Source: Kosakonia sp. SMBL-WEM22
GTDB taxonomy: Bacteria > Pseudomonadota > Gammaproteobacteria > Enterobacterales > Enterobacteriaceae
NCBI RefSeq assembly: GCF_014490785.1
Contig: NZ_CP051488.1
Span: forward strand, 4,836,001-4,900,000
Reading direction: 5' to 3'
Length of the DNA stretch: 64,000 bases
This document shows, one piece after another, positions 1 to 8,585 of this stretch (its first letter is position 1; every line of letters starts with the position of its first letter). A model generated the notes under the pieces. It was given only the letters and a program-made list of their open reading frames with translations, was not told where the DNA came from and searched no databases. The position numbers were made by a program, and so were the translations under genes.

Positions 1-1396
1 GATACCAACCGGTGCGGTTGGCGCGCCCCGGCGGCACATGAATAAAGGTTAAATTCGGTTCGGAGAGATCCGGTGAAATCTGCGGGTTCACCAGCGTCAC
101 TTTGCCCGGCAACGCTTCAAACGCCGCGTAGAGTTTACGGGTCAAGACACCGATATCCTGCGGGCTGGCGGAGACGCTCAGGTTATTACGGCGGGCAAAG
201 CGGATCAGGTTGCGGTAGCTCTGCATCATCGCATCAAGCAGCTCATTGTGCGCTTCACGCACCTGATCGATTTTCCAGTTAGCGCGGTTATCGAGCATCG
301 CGAGGCGCGCTTCATCCCAGCCCCACTCTTTTACTAACTGCGTGATCACTTCGCGACGCCAGCCGACGCAGGCGCGTTCGCGGCTCAGCTTTTCACACAC
401 TTTTAAGTAGAAACATCGACGCACCAGATCCAGACGCGTCGGATCCTCAATCGCCTGCAGATAGTGCGTCACGCGCTCAAGCATCATGCAGTAGTGATCG
501 AGGCCAAAGGAGACGATCTCGCCGTCGTGCAGGCGCTGTTTGATATCTTTCGCCAGCAGGCGGGTATTCGGATATTCCCAGGAGTAGGCTTCGAGCAGCA
601 GGGTTTTCAGCACCGCTTTATAGGGCGAGTCAATGCTCTTATAGAGCTGCCACAGGCTGGCGCCAAAATACTCTTCCGCCGAGAGCGAGCTTAAGCCGCC
701 CAGATCGAGCCACTCGTTCGGCGTCAGCACGCCCTGCGCGTAGAGCGTCATGACGTAATCGTCGTAATTCTCCTCTTCGTCGCCCGGCACCATATTCCAC
801 AGAATACGTTTACCTGCCAGGCGCACGGCGGTGCGGTAGAACTCATCGAGCAGTAAAATGTGCTGCGTTGAGCCGCAATCTTCGCCGCCGAGGCTGCCGC
901 TTTCATTATGGCGGAAGCGGTTCTCATCAATCAGGAAGAAGCTCACTTCCACGCCGAGGGAGGCCGCCCAGCTCTCAAGCAGGCTGCATTTACGCTGTAG
1001 CAGCTGGCGCTCGTCGTTATCGAGCCAGGATTGGTGGCAGACCCAGATATCAAGGTCCGAAGAGCAGCTCTGCCCAACCGAGGAGGTGCTGCCCATGGAG
1101 TAGACACCGGTGATCGGCAGCTCGCCGGTCGGCGCATCCTGCGCAGGTAGGCCACGGTTCAGCTCAAGTTCGTTCAGGTAGTGAAGTTGGTTTTCATCAG
1201 GCGTGTAGAGGCAAATGCCATTGGGAACGTTACCGTCAAGGTAGCCAGGCATCAGCGGATGGTGATAGTGCAGTAATGTCGGCAGCAGACTGTAAACCTG
1301 CTGAAAAGCAGGGCCCATGGCAGCAAGCGCGCGATCCACACGCAGTTGATTAATGGCATCCAGTCGCTGTTTCAGCGTCTCAATATAGAGGTACAA
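1..1396 (-). CDS. cyaA: Adenylate cyclase (class I), N-terminal part, cut by window edge
   Basis: Makes cAMP from ATP in the cytoplasm, the signal for CRP-dependent carbon regulation. About 465 codons are present; the family is about 848 residues, so the C-terminal regulatory half lies beyond base 1. The translation begins MYLYIETLKQRLDAINQ and carries the nucleotidyltransferase motif GSTSSVGQSCSSDLDIW, both as in E. coli. The start is TTG (1394-1396 complement), preceded by AGGCGA six bases upstream; the weak TTG start is also used in E. coli and keeps cyclase levels low. It diverges from hemC across about 360 bases that hold a CRP site. Confidence 0.97.
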   Translation of the reverse strand, partial: MYLYIETLKQRLDAINQLRVDRALAAMGPAFQQVYSLLPTLLHYHHPLMPGYLDGNVPNGICLYTPDENQLHYLNELELNRGLPAQDAPTGELPITGVYSMGSTSSVGQSCSSDLDIWVCHQSWLDNDERQLLQRKCSLLESWAASLGVEVSFFLIDENRFRHNESGSLGGEDCGSTQHILLLDEFYRTAVRLAGKRILWNMVPGDEEENYDDYVMTLYAQGVLTPNEWLDLGGLSSLSAEEYFGASLWQLYKSIDSPYKAVLKTLLLEAYSWEYPNTRLLAKDIKQRLHDGEIVSFGLDHYCMMLERVTHYLQAIEDPTRLDLVRRCFYLKVCEKLSRERACVGWRREVITQLVKEWGWDEARLAMLDNRANWKIDQVREAHNELLDAMMQSYRNLIRFARRNNLSVSASPQDIGVLTRKLYAAFEALPGKVTLVNPQISPDLSEPNLTFIHVPPGRANRTGWY

Positions 1397-1753
1397 GACA
1401 TATCGCCTGATGTTTTATACACACCTTCATGCTGATGTTTTGTAGGCCGCAGCTTGAAAAGGGGTGCGTAGACAGAGAATCCAAAAGTAGCCGTTGCCCT
1501 TTTTTCGTCGTTATCGTTATGGGAGGACAGACGAAAAAATGGTCTAAAACGTGATCAATCTAACACCTTGCTCATTGACCGTAAAGAAAGATGCGCTACA
1601 AACCAGTTTAGCATTAAACGCACCCTGTAAATTCCGAATTACATCCCCCGCTGCGCCTGTTGCGCGGGGCGAGACCCGCAATCGACCGTGAACACTGACA
1701 CCCTAATGCAACAGTGTTAGGATGGTCAACGGACGAAATTGACGGTATCAAGC
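1397..1753. other. cyaA-hemC divergent intergenic region
   Basis: There is no gene in these 357 bases. They must hold the opposing promoters for cyaA (leftward) and hemCDXY (rightward). The clearest element is the CRP site at 1550-1565. I could not assign -35/-10 boxes with confidence. Confidence 0.7.
1550..1565 (-). promoter_or_regulatory. CRP binding site in the cyaA promoter region
   Basis: Read leftward the site is TGTTA-GATTGA-TCACG, a good match to TGTGA-N6-TCACA, and the flanking bases match the E. coli cyaA P2 region as I remember it. In E. coli CRP-cAMP represses cyaA here, giving negative feedback on cAMP synthesis. The site is seen in the sequence; the feedback role is known from E. 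coli. Confidence 0.8.
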
Positions 1754-2695
1754 ATGGTAGACAATGTTTTAAGAATTGCCACACGGCAAAGCCCGCTTGC
1801 GCTCTGGCAGGCACATTATGTAAAAGCGCGCCTTGAAGCGAGCCATCCGGGGTTATCAGTGGAACTGGTGCCGATGGTAACGCGCGGCGATGTGATCCTT
1901 GATACGCCGCTGGCGAAAGTGGGCGGCAAAGGTCTGTTCGTCAAAGAGCTTGAACGGGCACTGCTCGACAACCACGCCGACATCGCCGTGCACTCAATGA
2001 AAGATGTGCCGGTCGACTTTCCCGATGGCCTCGGCCTTGTGACGATTTGCGAACGCGACGATCCGCGCGATGCTTTTGTATCGAACCGCTATAAAGCGCT
2101 GGACGAACTGCCCGCAGGCAGTATTGTCGGCACCTCCAGTTTACGTCGCCAGTGTCAGCTGGCTGCGCTGCGCCCCGATCTGGTGATCCGCTCCCTGCGC
2201 GGCAACGTGGGTACTCGCCTGAGCAAGCTCGATAACGGCGAATACGATGCGATTATCCTCGCCGTCGCCGGTCTTAACCGCCTGGGTCTGAGCGATCGCG
2301 TACGCTGGGCGCTGCCGCCGGAGATCTCACTCCCGGCCGTAGGCCAGGGCGCGGTCGGCGTTGAGTGCCGTCTTGACGATGCGCGCACCCGTGCGCTGCT
2401 GCAGCCGTTGAACCATGATGAGACCGCAATCCGCGTTAAAGCCGAGCGGGCGATGAATACCCGTCTTGAAGGTGGATGCCAGGTGCCGATCGGCAGCTAT
2501 GCTGAACTGATCGGCAGCGAGCTCTGGTTACGCGGGCTGGTTGGCGCGCCGGATGGTTCGACGATGATACGCGGCGAGCGCCGTGGTCGGCCGGAAGATG
2601 CGGTTGAAATGGGCATCTCACTGGCGGAAGAGCTGTTAGATAACGGCGCACGCGCCATTCTTGCTGATATTTACAACGGAGAAGCCCCTGCATGA
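1754..2695 (+). CDS. hemC: Hydroxymethylbilane synthase (porphobilinogen deaminase)
   Basis: Joins four porphobilinogens into hydroxymethylbilane, an early step of haem, sirohaem and B12 synthesis. The protein is 313 residues, as in E. coli. Seen: the VHSMKDVP motif with the catalytic Asp near residue 84, and LEGGCQVPIGSY with the Cys near 242 that carries the dipyrromethane cofactor. A TTG at 1739 would add five residues; the ATG at 1754 (MVDNVLRIATRQSP) fits the family. First gene of hemCDXY; its stop overlaps the hemD start (ATGA). Confidence 0.98.
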   Translation: MVDNVLRIATRQSPLALWQAHYVKARLEASHPGLSVELVPMVTRGDVILDTPLAKVGGKGLFVKELERALLDNHADIAVHSMKDVPVDFPDGLGLVTICERDDPRDAFVSNRYKALDELPAGSIVGTSSLRRQCQLAALRPDLVIRSLRGNVGTRLSKLDNGEYDAIILAVAGLNRLGLSDRVRWALPPEISLPAVGQGAVGVECRLDDARTRALLQPLNHDETAIRVKAERAMNTRLEGGCQVPIGSYAELIGSELWLRGLVGAPDGSTMIRGERRGRPEDAVEMGISLAEELLDNGARAILADIYNGEAPA

Positions 2696-3432
2696 GTATC
2701 CTGGTCACCCGTCCCTCTCCCTCCGGAGAAGAGTTAGTGAGCCGACTGCGCACACTGGGTTTGGTGGCCTGGAGCTTTCCGTTGATTGAATTTACGCCGG
2801 GCCGCGAGTTGCCATTATTGCCTGAGCGGCTCGCCAAGCTCGGCGCACATGATCTCGCGTTTGTCCTGTCACAGCATGCTGTCTCCTTCGCGCACGCCCA
2901 TTTGCAGCAGGCTGGCCTCTCTTTCCCAATGGAACCAGCCTGGTTTGCTATCGGGCGCACCACCGCGCTCGCGCTACATACGGTAAGCGGCATTGATGTG
3001 CGCTACCCTCACGACCGGGAAATCAGCGAAGTGTTGCTACAATTACCTGAATTGCAAGATGTTCAGGGCAAGCATGCGCTAATCTTACGGGGCAACGGCG
3101 GACGCGAACTGTTGGCAGAGACGTTGACTGAGCGCGGCGCACAGGTTGAATTTTGCGAGTGTTATCAACGCAGTGCAAAATTTTATGACGGTGCAGAAGA
3201 AGCGATGCGCTGGCATACGCGGGGCGTCTCAACGCTGGTGGTCACCAGCGGCGAAATGCTGCAGCAACTTTTTTCACTTATTCCTCCCTGGTATCGGGAG
3301 AACTGGTTACTTCGCTGCCGCCTGGTGGTGGTAAGCGAACGTCTGGCGAACCTTGCCCGGGAACTGGGCTGGCAAGACATTCAGGTCGCTGACAATGCCG
3401 ACAACGATGCGCTGCTTCGCGCATTACAATAA
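2692..3432 (+). CDS. hemD: Uroporphyrinogen-III synthase
   Basis: Closes hydroxymethylbilane with inversion of ring D to give uroporphyrinogen III, the branch point to haem and to sirohaem/B12. The 246 residues equal the E. coli length, starting MSILVTRPSPSGEELVSRL. This family has few invariant residues, so the call rests on whole-length similarity and on position after hemC. Its start overlaps the hemC stop by four bases, suggesting translational coupling; hemX follows after 21 bases. Confidence 0.97.
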   Translation: MSILVTRPSPSGEELVSRLRTLGLVAWSFPLIEFTPGRELPLLPERLAKLGAHDLAFVLSQHAVSFAHAHLQQAGLSFPMEPAWFAIGRTTALALHTVSGIDVRYPHDREISEVLLQLPELQDVQGKHALILRGNGGRELLAETLTERGAQVEFCECYQRSAKFYDGAEEAMRWHTRGVSTLVVTSGEMLQQLFSLIPPWYRENWLLRCRLVVVSERLANLARELGWQDIQVADNADNDALLRALQ

Positions 3433-3453
3433 CTCTCATAATGGGAAGCCATA

Positions 3454-4617
3454 ATGACGGAACACGAAAACTCCTCCGCCGTGGTTGAAGAGACCAAAGC
3501 GGCTGACGGCGTAACGCCGCCGCCGGAGAAAGCAGAGAAGAAGAGACGCGCTAACAGGACCAGCCTCGCGCTAAGCGCGATCGCCATCGCTATTGCGCTG
3601 GCATCGGGCGCCGGGCTTTATGGCTGGGTGAAGCATCAAAATGCAACCCTGCAAACCACTAACGGCGAAATTGCTGACCAACTGATCGCGCTGCAACAGA
3701 CGCAGGATAAGCAGCGTAGCGAGCTGGAAGGGGTGATTAAACAGCAGGCTGATGCGCTGGCGGCAGAAAAACGCCAAAGCGAAGCGCTGGCGAAGCAGCT
3801 TGATGAAGTGCAGCAGAAAGTCGCGACCATCTCCGGCTCCGATGCCAGGACCTGGCAGCTGGCGCAGGCCGATTTCCTCGTCAAGCTGGCGGGTCGCAAG
3901 CTGTGGAGCGATCAGGATGTCACCACCGCAGCCGCGCTGCTGAAAAGCGCTGACGCAAGCCTGGCGGATATGAACGATCCGAGCCTGATTACTGCGCGCC
4001 GCGCCATCACTGACGATATCGCCAGCCTCTCATCTGTGGCCCAGGTCGATTATGACGGTGCCATTCTTAAGCTGAACCAGCTCTCTAATCAGATCGATAA
4101 CCTGCGGCTGGCGGACAATAACGACGATGATTCGCCGATGGATGCCGACAGCGGCGAGCTCTCAAGCTCCATCAGCGAGTGGCGCGTCAACCTGCAAAAA
4201 AGCTGGCGCAATTTTATGGACAGCTTTATTACCATTCGCCGCCGGGATGAGACCGCCGTGCCGCTGTTAGCGCCAAATCAGGATGTCTATCTGCGCGAGA
4301 ATATCCGCTCGCGTCTGCTGGTTGCGGCGCAGGCCGTGCCGCGTCACCAGGAAGAGACCTATAAACAGGCGCTGGATAACGTGTCGACGTGGGTTCGCGC
4401 CTACTACGATACTGACGATGCGGCCACCAAAGCGTTTCTCGAAGAGGTGGATAAGCTCGGCCAGCAATCTATCGCTATGGAGCTGCCTGAATCGCTCCAG
4501 AGCCAGCCTATTCTGGAAAAACTGATGCAGACCCGCGTGCGCAATCTGCTCGCGCAGCCCGCTGTGCCGTCTGAACAGGCCCCATCAGCGCCCGCTGATG
4601 CAGCGCAGGGAGAATAA
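3454..4617 (+). CDS. hemX: HemX, membrane-anchored protein of the hem operon
   Basis: This is the third gene of hemCDXY. The 387-residue protein has a charged N-terminal tail rich in Lys/Glu, one membrane segment (about residues 33-55), then a long periplasmic part with a Gln/Glu-rich coiled coil (about 60-125). This is the bitopic layout of the HemX family (393 residues in E. coli). It was once annotated as a uroporphyrinogen methyltransferase, but no SAM-binding motif is visible; its precise role is unsettled. Confidence 0.94.
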   Translation: MTEHENSSAVVEETKAADGVTPPPEKAEKKRRANRTSLALSAIAIAIALASGAGLYGWVKHQNATLQTTNGEIADQLIALQQTQDKQRSELEGVIKQQADALAAEKRQSEALAKQLDEVQQKVATISGSDARTWQLAQADFLVKLAGRKLWSDQDVTTAAALLKSADASLADMNDPSLITARRAITDDIASLSSVAQVDYDGAILKLNQLSNQIDNLRLADNNDDDSPMDADSGELSSSISEWRVNLQKSWRNFMDSFITIRRRDETAVPLLAPNQDVYLRENIRSRLLVAAQAVPRHQEETYKQALDNVSTWVRAYYDTDDAATKAFLEEVDKLGQQSIAMELPESLQSQPILEKLMQTRVRNLLAQPAVPSEQAPSAPADAAQGE

Positions 4618-4619
4618 TT

Positions 4620-5816
4620 ATGCTGAAAGTATTATTGCTTTTTGCACTGCTTCTCGCTGGTATTGTGCTTGGCCCAATGCTCGCCGGGCATCAGGGCTAT
4701 GTGCTGATCCAGACGGATAACTACAACATTGAAACCAGCGTCACCGGTCTGGTGATTTTACTGGTGTTGACGCTGGTGGTGATGTTCGCACTGGAGTGGC
4801 TGCTGCGCCGTATCTTCCGCACCGGTGCGCATACCCGCGGCTGGTTTATGGGTCGTAAGCGCCGTCGTGCGCGCAAGCAGACGGAACAGGCGTTGCTGAA
4901 GCTGGCGGAAGGCGATTATCAGCAGGTTGAGAAGCTGATGTCGAAAAATGCCGATCACGCAGAGCAGCCGTTGGTTAACTACCTGCTGGCAGCGGAAGCT
5001 GCACAGCAGCGCGGCGATGAAATGCGCGCTAATCAACATCTTCAGCGTGCCGCTGAGTTGGCAGAAAATGATCCGATTCCGGTAGAAATCACGCGCGTTC
5101 GTCTGCAACTGGCGCGCAATGAAAACCATGCTGCACGCCATGGCGTTGATAAACTGCTGGAGATCGCGCCGCGCCATCCGGAAGTGCTGCGTCTGGCGGA
5201 ACAGGCCTATATTCGCACCGGTGCATGGACATCGCTGCTCGATATCACTCCTTCGATGGCGAAAGCTAACGTTGGCGATGAAGAGCACCGCGACAGGCTG
5301 CAACAGCAGGCGTGGATCGGCATTATGGATCAAGCTCGCGCCGATCAGGGTAGCGACGGCTTGAAGGGCTGGTGGAAGAATCAGAGCCGTAAGACGCGCC
5401 ACCAGGTAGCGCTGCAGGTGGCCATGGCGGAGCACTTAATTGAGTGCGACGATCACGACACCGCGCAGGAGATCATCCTCGACGGCCTGAAACGACAATA
5501 TGACGATCGTCTGGTGCTGGTGATCCCGCGCCTGAAGACCAACAACCCGGAACAGGTTGAAAAAGTGCTGCGTCAGCAGATCAAAACCCAGGGCGATCGC
5601 CCGCTGCTGTGGAGCACGCTCGGCCAGTCGCTGATGAAACACGGCGAGTGGCAAGAAGCGACGGTCGCATTTCGCGCCGCGCTGAAACAGCGCCCGGATG
5701 CATTTGACTACGCATGGCTCGCCGACTGTCTCGACCGCCTGCGCCAGCCTGAAGAGGCCGCAACGATGCGTCGTGACGGCCTGCTGTTAACGTTGCAGAA
5801 CAATCCCCCAGCTTAA
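4620..5816 (+). CDS. hemY: HemY, inner-membrane TPR protein of the hem operon
   Basis: Last gene of hemCDXY, two bases after hemX. The 398 residues begin with two membrane segments (about 1-20 and 40-62), then a basic cytoplasmic stretch (MGRKRRRARKQ) and TPR-like helices to the end. It is unrelated to the HemY protoporphyrinogen oxidase of Gram-positive bacteria. In E. coli it is linked to coordination of late haem synthesis; here that is inferred from homology and operon position. GlmZ is convoluted tail-to-tail with it, its terminator starting 54 bases downstream. Confidence 0.95.
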   Translation: MLKVLLLFALLLAGIVLGPMLAGHQGYVLIQTDNYNIETSVTGLVILLVLTLVVMFALEWLLRRIFRTGAHTRGWFMGRKRRRARKQTEQALLKLAEGDYQQVEKLMSKNADHAEQPLVNYLLAAEAAQQRGDEMRANQHLQRAAELAENDPIPVEITRVRLQLARNENHAARHGVDKLLEIAPRHPEVLRLAEQAYIRTGAWTSLLDITPSMAKANVGDEEHRDRLQQQAWIGIMDQARADQGSDGLKGWWKNQSRKTRHQVALQVAMAEHLIECDDHDTAQEIILDGLKRQYDDRLVLVIPRLKTNNPEQVEKVLRQQIKTQGDRPLLWSTLGQSLMKHGEWQEATVAFRAALKQRPDAFDYAWLADCLDRLRQPEEAATMRRDGLLLTLQNNPPA

Positions 5817-5870
5817 CCTTCCCTTCGCGTTACAGAATTTGTCTGTAGCGCGAGTCTTCTCTTCAGCCAT

Positions 5871-6076
5871 AAAAAAACGCCTGTCAGCATAAACTGACAG
5901 GCGTTAAAACAGGTCTTTGACAACTAATGGGTGCTTCACTCAACGTTATGCCCATGGTGTTTGATGAGGCCGAAGCGACATCTCTCGGTGGACGATAAGC
6001 ACCATAAAACGGCTCTGCGTCATTCCTGGGTTTATGAGGCCAGACGGCGAACATAAGAGATGGAATGAGCATCTAC
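5871..6076 (-). ncRNA. glmZ: GlmZ small regulatory RNA
   Basis: GlmZ base-pairs with and activates glmS mRNA with Hfq; RapZ directs its cleavage by RNase E, and GlmY acts as decoy. Read leftward the gene begins GTAGATGCTCATTCCATCTC (from 6076) and keeps blocks also found in E. coli GlmZ (GAATGACGCAGAGCCG, AACGTTGAGTGAAGCACCCA). It ends in the hairpin ACGCCTGTCAG/CTGACAGGCGT (5877-5904) followed by a T run (5871-5876). Length is about 206 nt, as in E. coli. A short open frame inside it is not a gene. Confidence 0.95.
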
Positions 6077-6088
6077 CCATGTATTATT

Positions 6089-6104
6089 GCACATAGCGTG
6101 CCAA
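6089..6104 (-). promoter_or_regulatory. glmZ promoter of sigma54 type
   Basis: Read leftward: TTGGCAC-GCTAT-GTGC. The GG (-24) and GC (-12) elements are exactly ten bases apart, and the RNA 5' end (6076) lies 12 bases after the GC. The same stretch offers a possible sigma70 -10 (AATAAT). Overlapping sigma54/sigma70 promoters are known for glmY/glmZ in several Enterobacteriaceae. The match is seen; use by sigma54 is inferred. Confidence 0.78.
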
Positions 6105-6209
6105 CCCCGCATTAAGAAATGTTACATCACGCAACGTTTTAAGAAACCTCTATATTCATGCCGTTAGCAGGCAGCAAACATCCGTTCAAACCTCTTTGCA
6201 GCCACAGTG

Positions 6210-6227
6210 TGTCGCTGTGGGACGACA
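6210..6227 (-). promoter_or_regulatory. GlrR-like activator site (perfect TGTC-N10-GACA)
   Basis: TGTC-GCTGTGGGAC-GACA, an exact match to the GlrR (QseF) binding consensus, centred about 140 bases upstream of the glmZ start. This is a normal distance for a sigma54 enhancer site. Confidence 0.72.
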
Positions 6228-6257
6228 TATCTGCGCCATCTTAGATAAATTATTTTA

Positions 6258-6270
6258 AATCAATAGGTTA
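6258..6270 (+). promoter_or_regulatory. IHF-like site in the glmZ upstream region
   Basis: AATCAATAGGTTA matches WATCAA-N4-TTR without mismatch. It lies between the two GlrR-like sites, in an AT-rich stretch. IHF is needed for GlrR-driven glmY/glmZ transcription in related bacteria; use here is inferred. Confidence 0.6.
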
Positions 6271-6272
6271 TA

Positions 6273-6290
6273 TGTAGCCAATAGGCGACA
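6273..6290 (-). promoter_or_regulatory. Second GlrR-like site (one mismatch)
   Basis: TGTA-GCCAATAGGC-GACA, one base off the TGTC-N10-GACA consensus and about 205 bases upstream of the glmZ start. Paired GlrR sites are typical of the glmY/glmZ family. Confidence 0.6.
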
Positions 6291-6354
6291 ACGCGCGATG
6301 GGAATGTTGCTGAAGAGCAACAGAGGGAAATGAGGAAAACCTGAACCGCAGAAA

Positions 6355-6380
6355 ACAAAAAACCCCGCTTACGCGGGGTT
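6355..6380 (-). terminator. Terminator of the argX-hisR-leuT-proM tRNA operon
   Basis: Stem AACCCCGC/GCGGGGTT (6361-6380) with a four-base loop; read leftward it is followed by a T-rich run just after proM. Confidence 0.9.
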
Positions 6381-6386
6381 CAAAAT

Positions 6387-6463
6387 TGGTCGGCGAGAGA
6401 GGATTCGAACCTCCGACCCACTGGTCCCAAACCAGTTGCGCTACCAAGCTGCGCTACTCGCCG
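6387..6463 (-). tRNA. proM: tRNA-Pro (anticodon TGG)
   Basis: A 77-nt tRNA with encoded CCA end and acceptor CGGCGAG/CTCGCCG. The anticodon loop TTTGGGA gives TGG, reading CCN proline codons. It is the last gene of the four-tRNA operon, as in E. coli argX-hisR-leuT-proM. Confidence 0.97.
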
Positions 6464-6501
6464 TTTTACTGCTTTTTGACTTTTTTGTTCAATCAAAGTT
6501 G

Positions 6502-6588
6502 TGGTGCGAGGGGGGGGACTTGAACCCCCACGTCCGTAAGGACACTAACACCTGAAGCTAGCGCGTCTACCAATTCCGCCACCTTCGC
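6502..6588 (-). tRNA. leuT: tRNA-Leu (anticodon CAG)
   Basis: An 87-nt class II tRNA with long variable arm and encoded CCA. The loop CTTCAGG gives anticodon CAG for the common CTG codon. Third gene of the tRNA operon. Confidence 0.97.
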
Positions 6589-6618
6589 ATCGCCACGAAA
6601 CTTTTTACTGCTAAATAA

Positions 6619-6695
6619 TGGGGTGGCTAATGGGACTCGAACCCACGACAACTGGAATCACAATCCAGGGCTCTACCAACTGAGCTATAGCCACC
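6619..6695 (-). tRNA. hisR: tRNA-His (anticodon GTG)
   Basis: A 77-nt tRNA with the extra 5' G opposite C73 that histidyl-tRNA synthetase recognises. Anticodon GTG, encoded CCA. Second gene of the tRNA operon. Confidence 0.97.
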
Positions 6696-6763
6696 ACTGT
6701 AAATCTGTTCACGCGGTATCGTGATAATTCACGATCCACCGCAGCTCAAGCGCCGGGTTAAAA

Positions 6764-6840
<77 letters not shown>

Positions 6841-6861
6841 GTAGCGCCGTTGCGGGGGTGG

Positions 6862-6890
6862 ATAGTACGGACTTCGGGGGCAGCTGTCTA
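6862..6890 (-). promoter_or_regulatory. tRNA operon promoter with GC-rich discriminator
   Basis: Read leftward: -35 TAGACA, 17-base spacer, -10 TACTAT, then CCACCCCCGC. A GC-rich discriminator after the -10 is the mark of stringently controlled stable-RNA promoters. The position upstream of argX agrees. Confidence 0.8.
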
Positions 6891-6943
6891 GTGCTTTTTT
6901 GAAGAAAAATGCGCGTTTGGTTATGCTTTGCGCACTTTGTCTC

Positions 6944-8329
6944 TTATTCACCCACCTGAGGCGTTGCCGCACGACGATCGAAGCCAAAGACCTTATAGAT
7001 GAGGGCTACGGCAGCAAGAAAGATCACGCCGACAAACAGCGACATACGGGTGTCTTCATTGAATCCCATCCCAATCAATACGCACACAAGGAAGGCCATA
7101 GTGAGCCAGTTCGCCCATGGGAAGAGCATTGAGCGGAACGGATGGTTGGCAATCGCCTCTTTGTGAACCTTACGAAAACGCAGCTGGCTAATCAGGATCA
7201 CGAACCACGGCACCATGCCCGGCAGTACGCTGGCGCTATAAACATAGACAAACACGCGCTGCGGGTTAGGAATGATGTAGTTCAGGCACGAACCAATCAG
7301 CAGGATGATAATCGAAATGGTCACCCCTACCGCCGGTACGCCGTTTTTGGAGACTTTTGCGACCGCTGCCGGTAACTGGCGGTTCTTCGCCAGCGCATAG
7401 AGCATGCGGCCACAGCTGTACATGCCGCTGTTACAGCCGGAGAGCGCCGCAGTCAGCACCACAAAGTTAATGATGCCTGCCGCCGCGGTAATACCGATTT
7501 TCGCGAAGGTCAGGACGAACGGGCTGCCGTTGGTACCAATTTCATTCCACGGGAAGATAGTGACGATAACGAAGATTGCACCGACATAGAAAATCAGGAT
7601 ACGCCACAGCACCTTGCTTACCGCGCTGCGCAGTGTCACCTGCGGGTTTTTCGCTTCACCCGCGGTAATACCGATTAACTCAACGCCCTGATAGGAGGCG
7701 ACAACAATACAGAGCGCGGTAAGGAACCCTTTCCAGCCGCCGGCGAAGAAGCCTCCATGCCCGGTGAGATTGCTAAAGCCGATGGAGTGGCCGCCATTGC
7801 CGAAGCCGAAGAAAATCACGCCCAGACCCACAATGATCATCACAATGATGGTAGTGACTTTGATCATCGCAAACCAGAACTCAATCTCGCCATACAGGCG
7901 CACCGCCGCGAGGTTCGCCAGCGCCACCAGCCCAACGGCAATCAGGGCCGGTATCCACTGGGCGAGATCCGGGAACCAGAACTGGACATAGACGCCAATG
8001 GCGGTGATTTCCGAAATCCCCACCGCCATCCACATAAACCAGTAGGACCAGGCGGTGAGATAACCAAAGAAGGGGCTCATGTAACGATGAGCGTAGACCG
8101 CGAACGACCCGGCAACCGGCTCGAGAAAGAGCATTTCGCCCATCGAACGCATGATAAAGAAGACGAAAAGTCCGGCAATAATATAGGCCAGCAGAACTGA
8201 CGGACCAGCCCACTTCAGGGTGCTGGCGGCACCCATAAACAGGCCAACGCCGATGGTGCCGCCAAGGGCAATTAATTCAATGTGACGAGACTCCAGCCCA
8301 CGCTGAAGTTCGGGTTGTTTTTCGGCCAT
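6944..8329 (-). CDS. yifK: APC-family amino acid permease YifK/ThrP
   Basis: Inner-membrane amino acid/proton symporter of the AAT branch of the APC superfamily; the E. coli protein transports threonine and serine. The 461 residues equal the E. coli length. Seen: helix 1 motif GGTIGVGLFMGAAS (about 23-36), the loop GEAKNPQVTLRSAV, and about twelve hydrophobic segments. RBS AGAGGA lies just upstream. The leader read leftward is rich in A and C (CAAATACAACAG), like targets of the GcvB sRNA, which represses yifK in enterics; that link is inferred. Confidence 0.95.
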   Translation of the reverse strand: MAEKQPELQRGLESRHIELIALGGTIGVGLFMGAASTLKWAGPSVLLAYIIAGLFVFFIMRSMGEMLFLEPVAGSFAVYAHRYMSPFFGYLTAWSYWFMWMAVGISEITAIGVYVQFWFPDLAQWIPALIAVGLVALANLAAVRLYGEIEFWFAMIKVTTIIVMIIVGLGVIFFGFGNGGHSIGFSNLTGHGGFFAGGWKGFLTALCIVVASYQGVELIGITAGEAKNPQVTLRSAVSKVLWRILIFYVGAIFVIVTIFPWNEIGTNGSPFVLTFAKIGITAAAGIINFVVLTAALSGCNSGMYSCGRMLYALAKNRQLPAAVAKVSKNGVPAVGVTISIIILLIGSCLNYIIPNPQRVFVYVYSASVLPGMVPWFVILISQLRFRKVHKEAIANHPFRSMLFPWANWLTMAFLVCVLIGMGFNEDTRMSLFVGVIFLAAVALIYKVFGFDRRAATPQVGE

Positions 8330-8553
8330 AAATCCTCTGTTGTATTTGCTTCTTTCTTCGCCCGCGTCGCGGGTTATTGTTATGAGTTTCCCTCACCCCA
8401 TAGCAATCCATGCTGCTTCGCCCCGCGAAAGGGATGGCGCAAAACCAGCGCGGCACTGCAAGGAGAGAGCGAATGGTTTCTTAAAACGACGGAAATGGCA
8501 AACGATGTCGATAAAAAATCCGAGCACCGCACAATTAAAGAGCAGCAGGAGGG

Positions 8554-8577
8554 AAAAAGGCAGCGCATTGCGCCGCC
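8554..8577 (-). terminator. Terminator at the end of the ECA operon
   Basis: Read leftward: GGCGGCGCAATGCGCTGCC followed by TTTTT, nine bases after the wecG stop. It separates the ECA operon from yifK, which is transcribed the same way. Confidence 0.82.
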
Positions 8578-8585
8578 GGGAGAGT

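Noticed and set aside
1430..1470. Possible REP element upstream of cyaA (TGTAGGCCGCAGC)
   Set aside because: No opposing arm forming the REP hairpin was found.
5884..6072. 62-codon open frame downstream of hemY
   Set aside because: Lies entirely within the GlmZ sRNA sequence, which explains the conservation.
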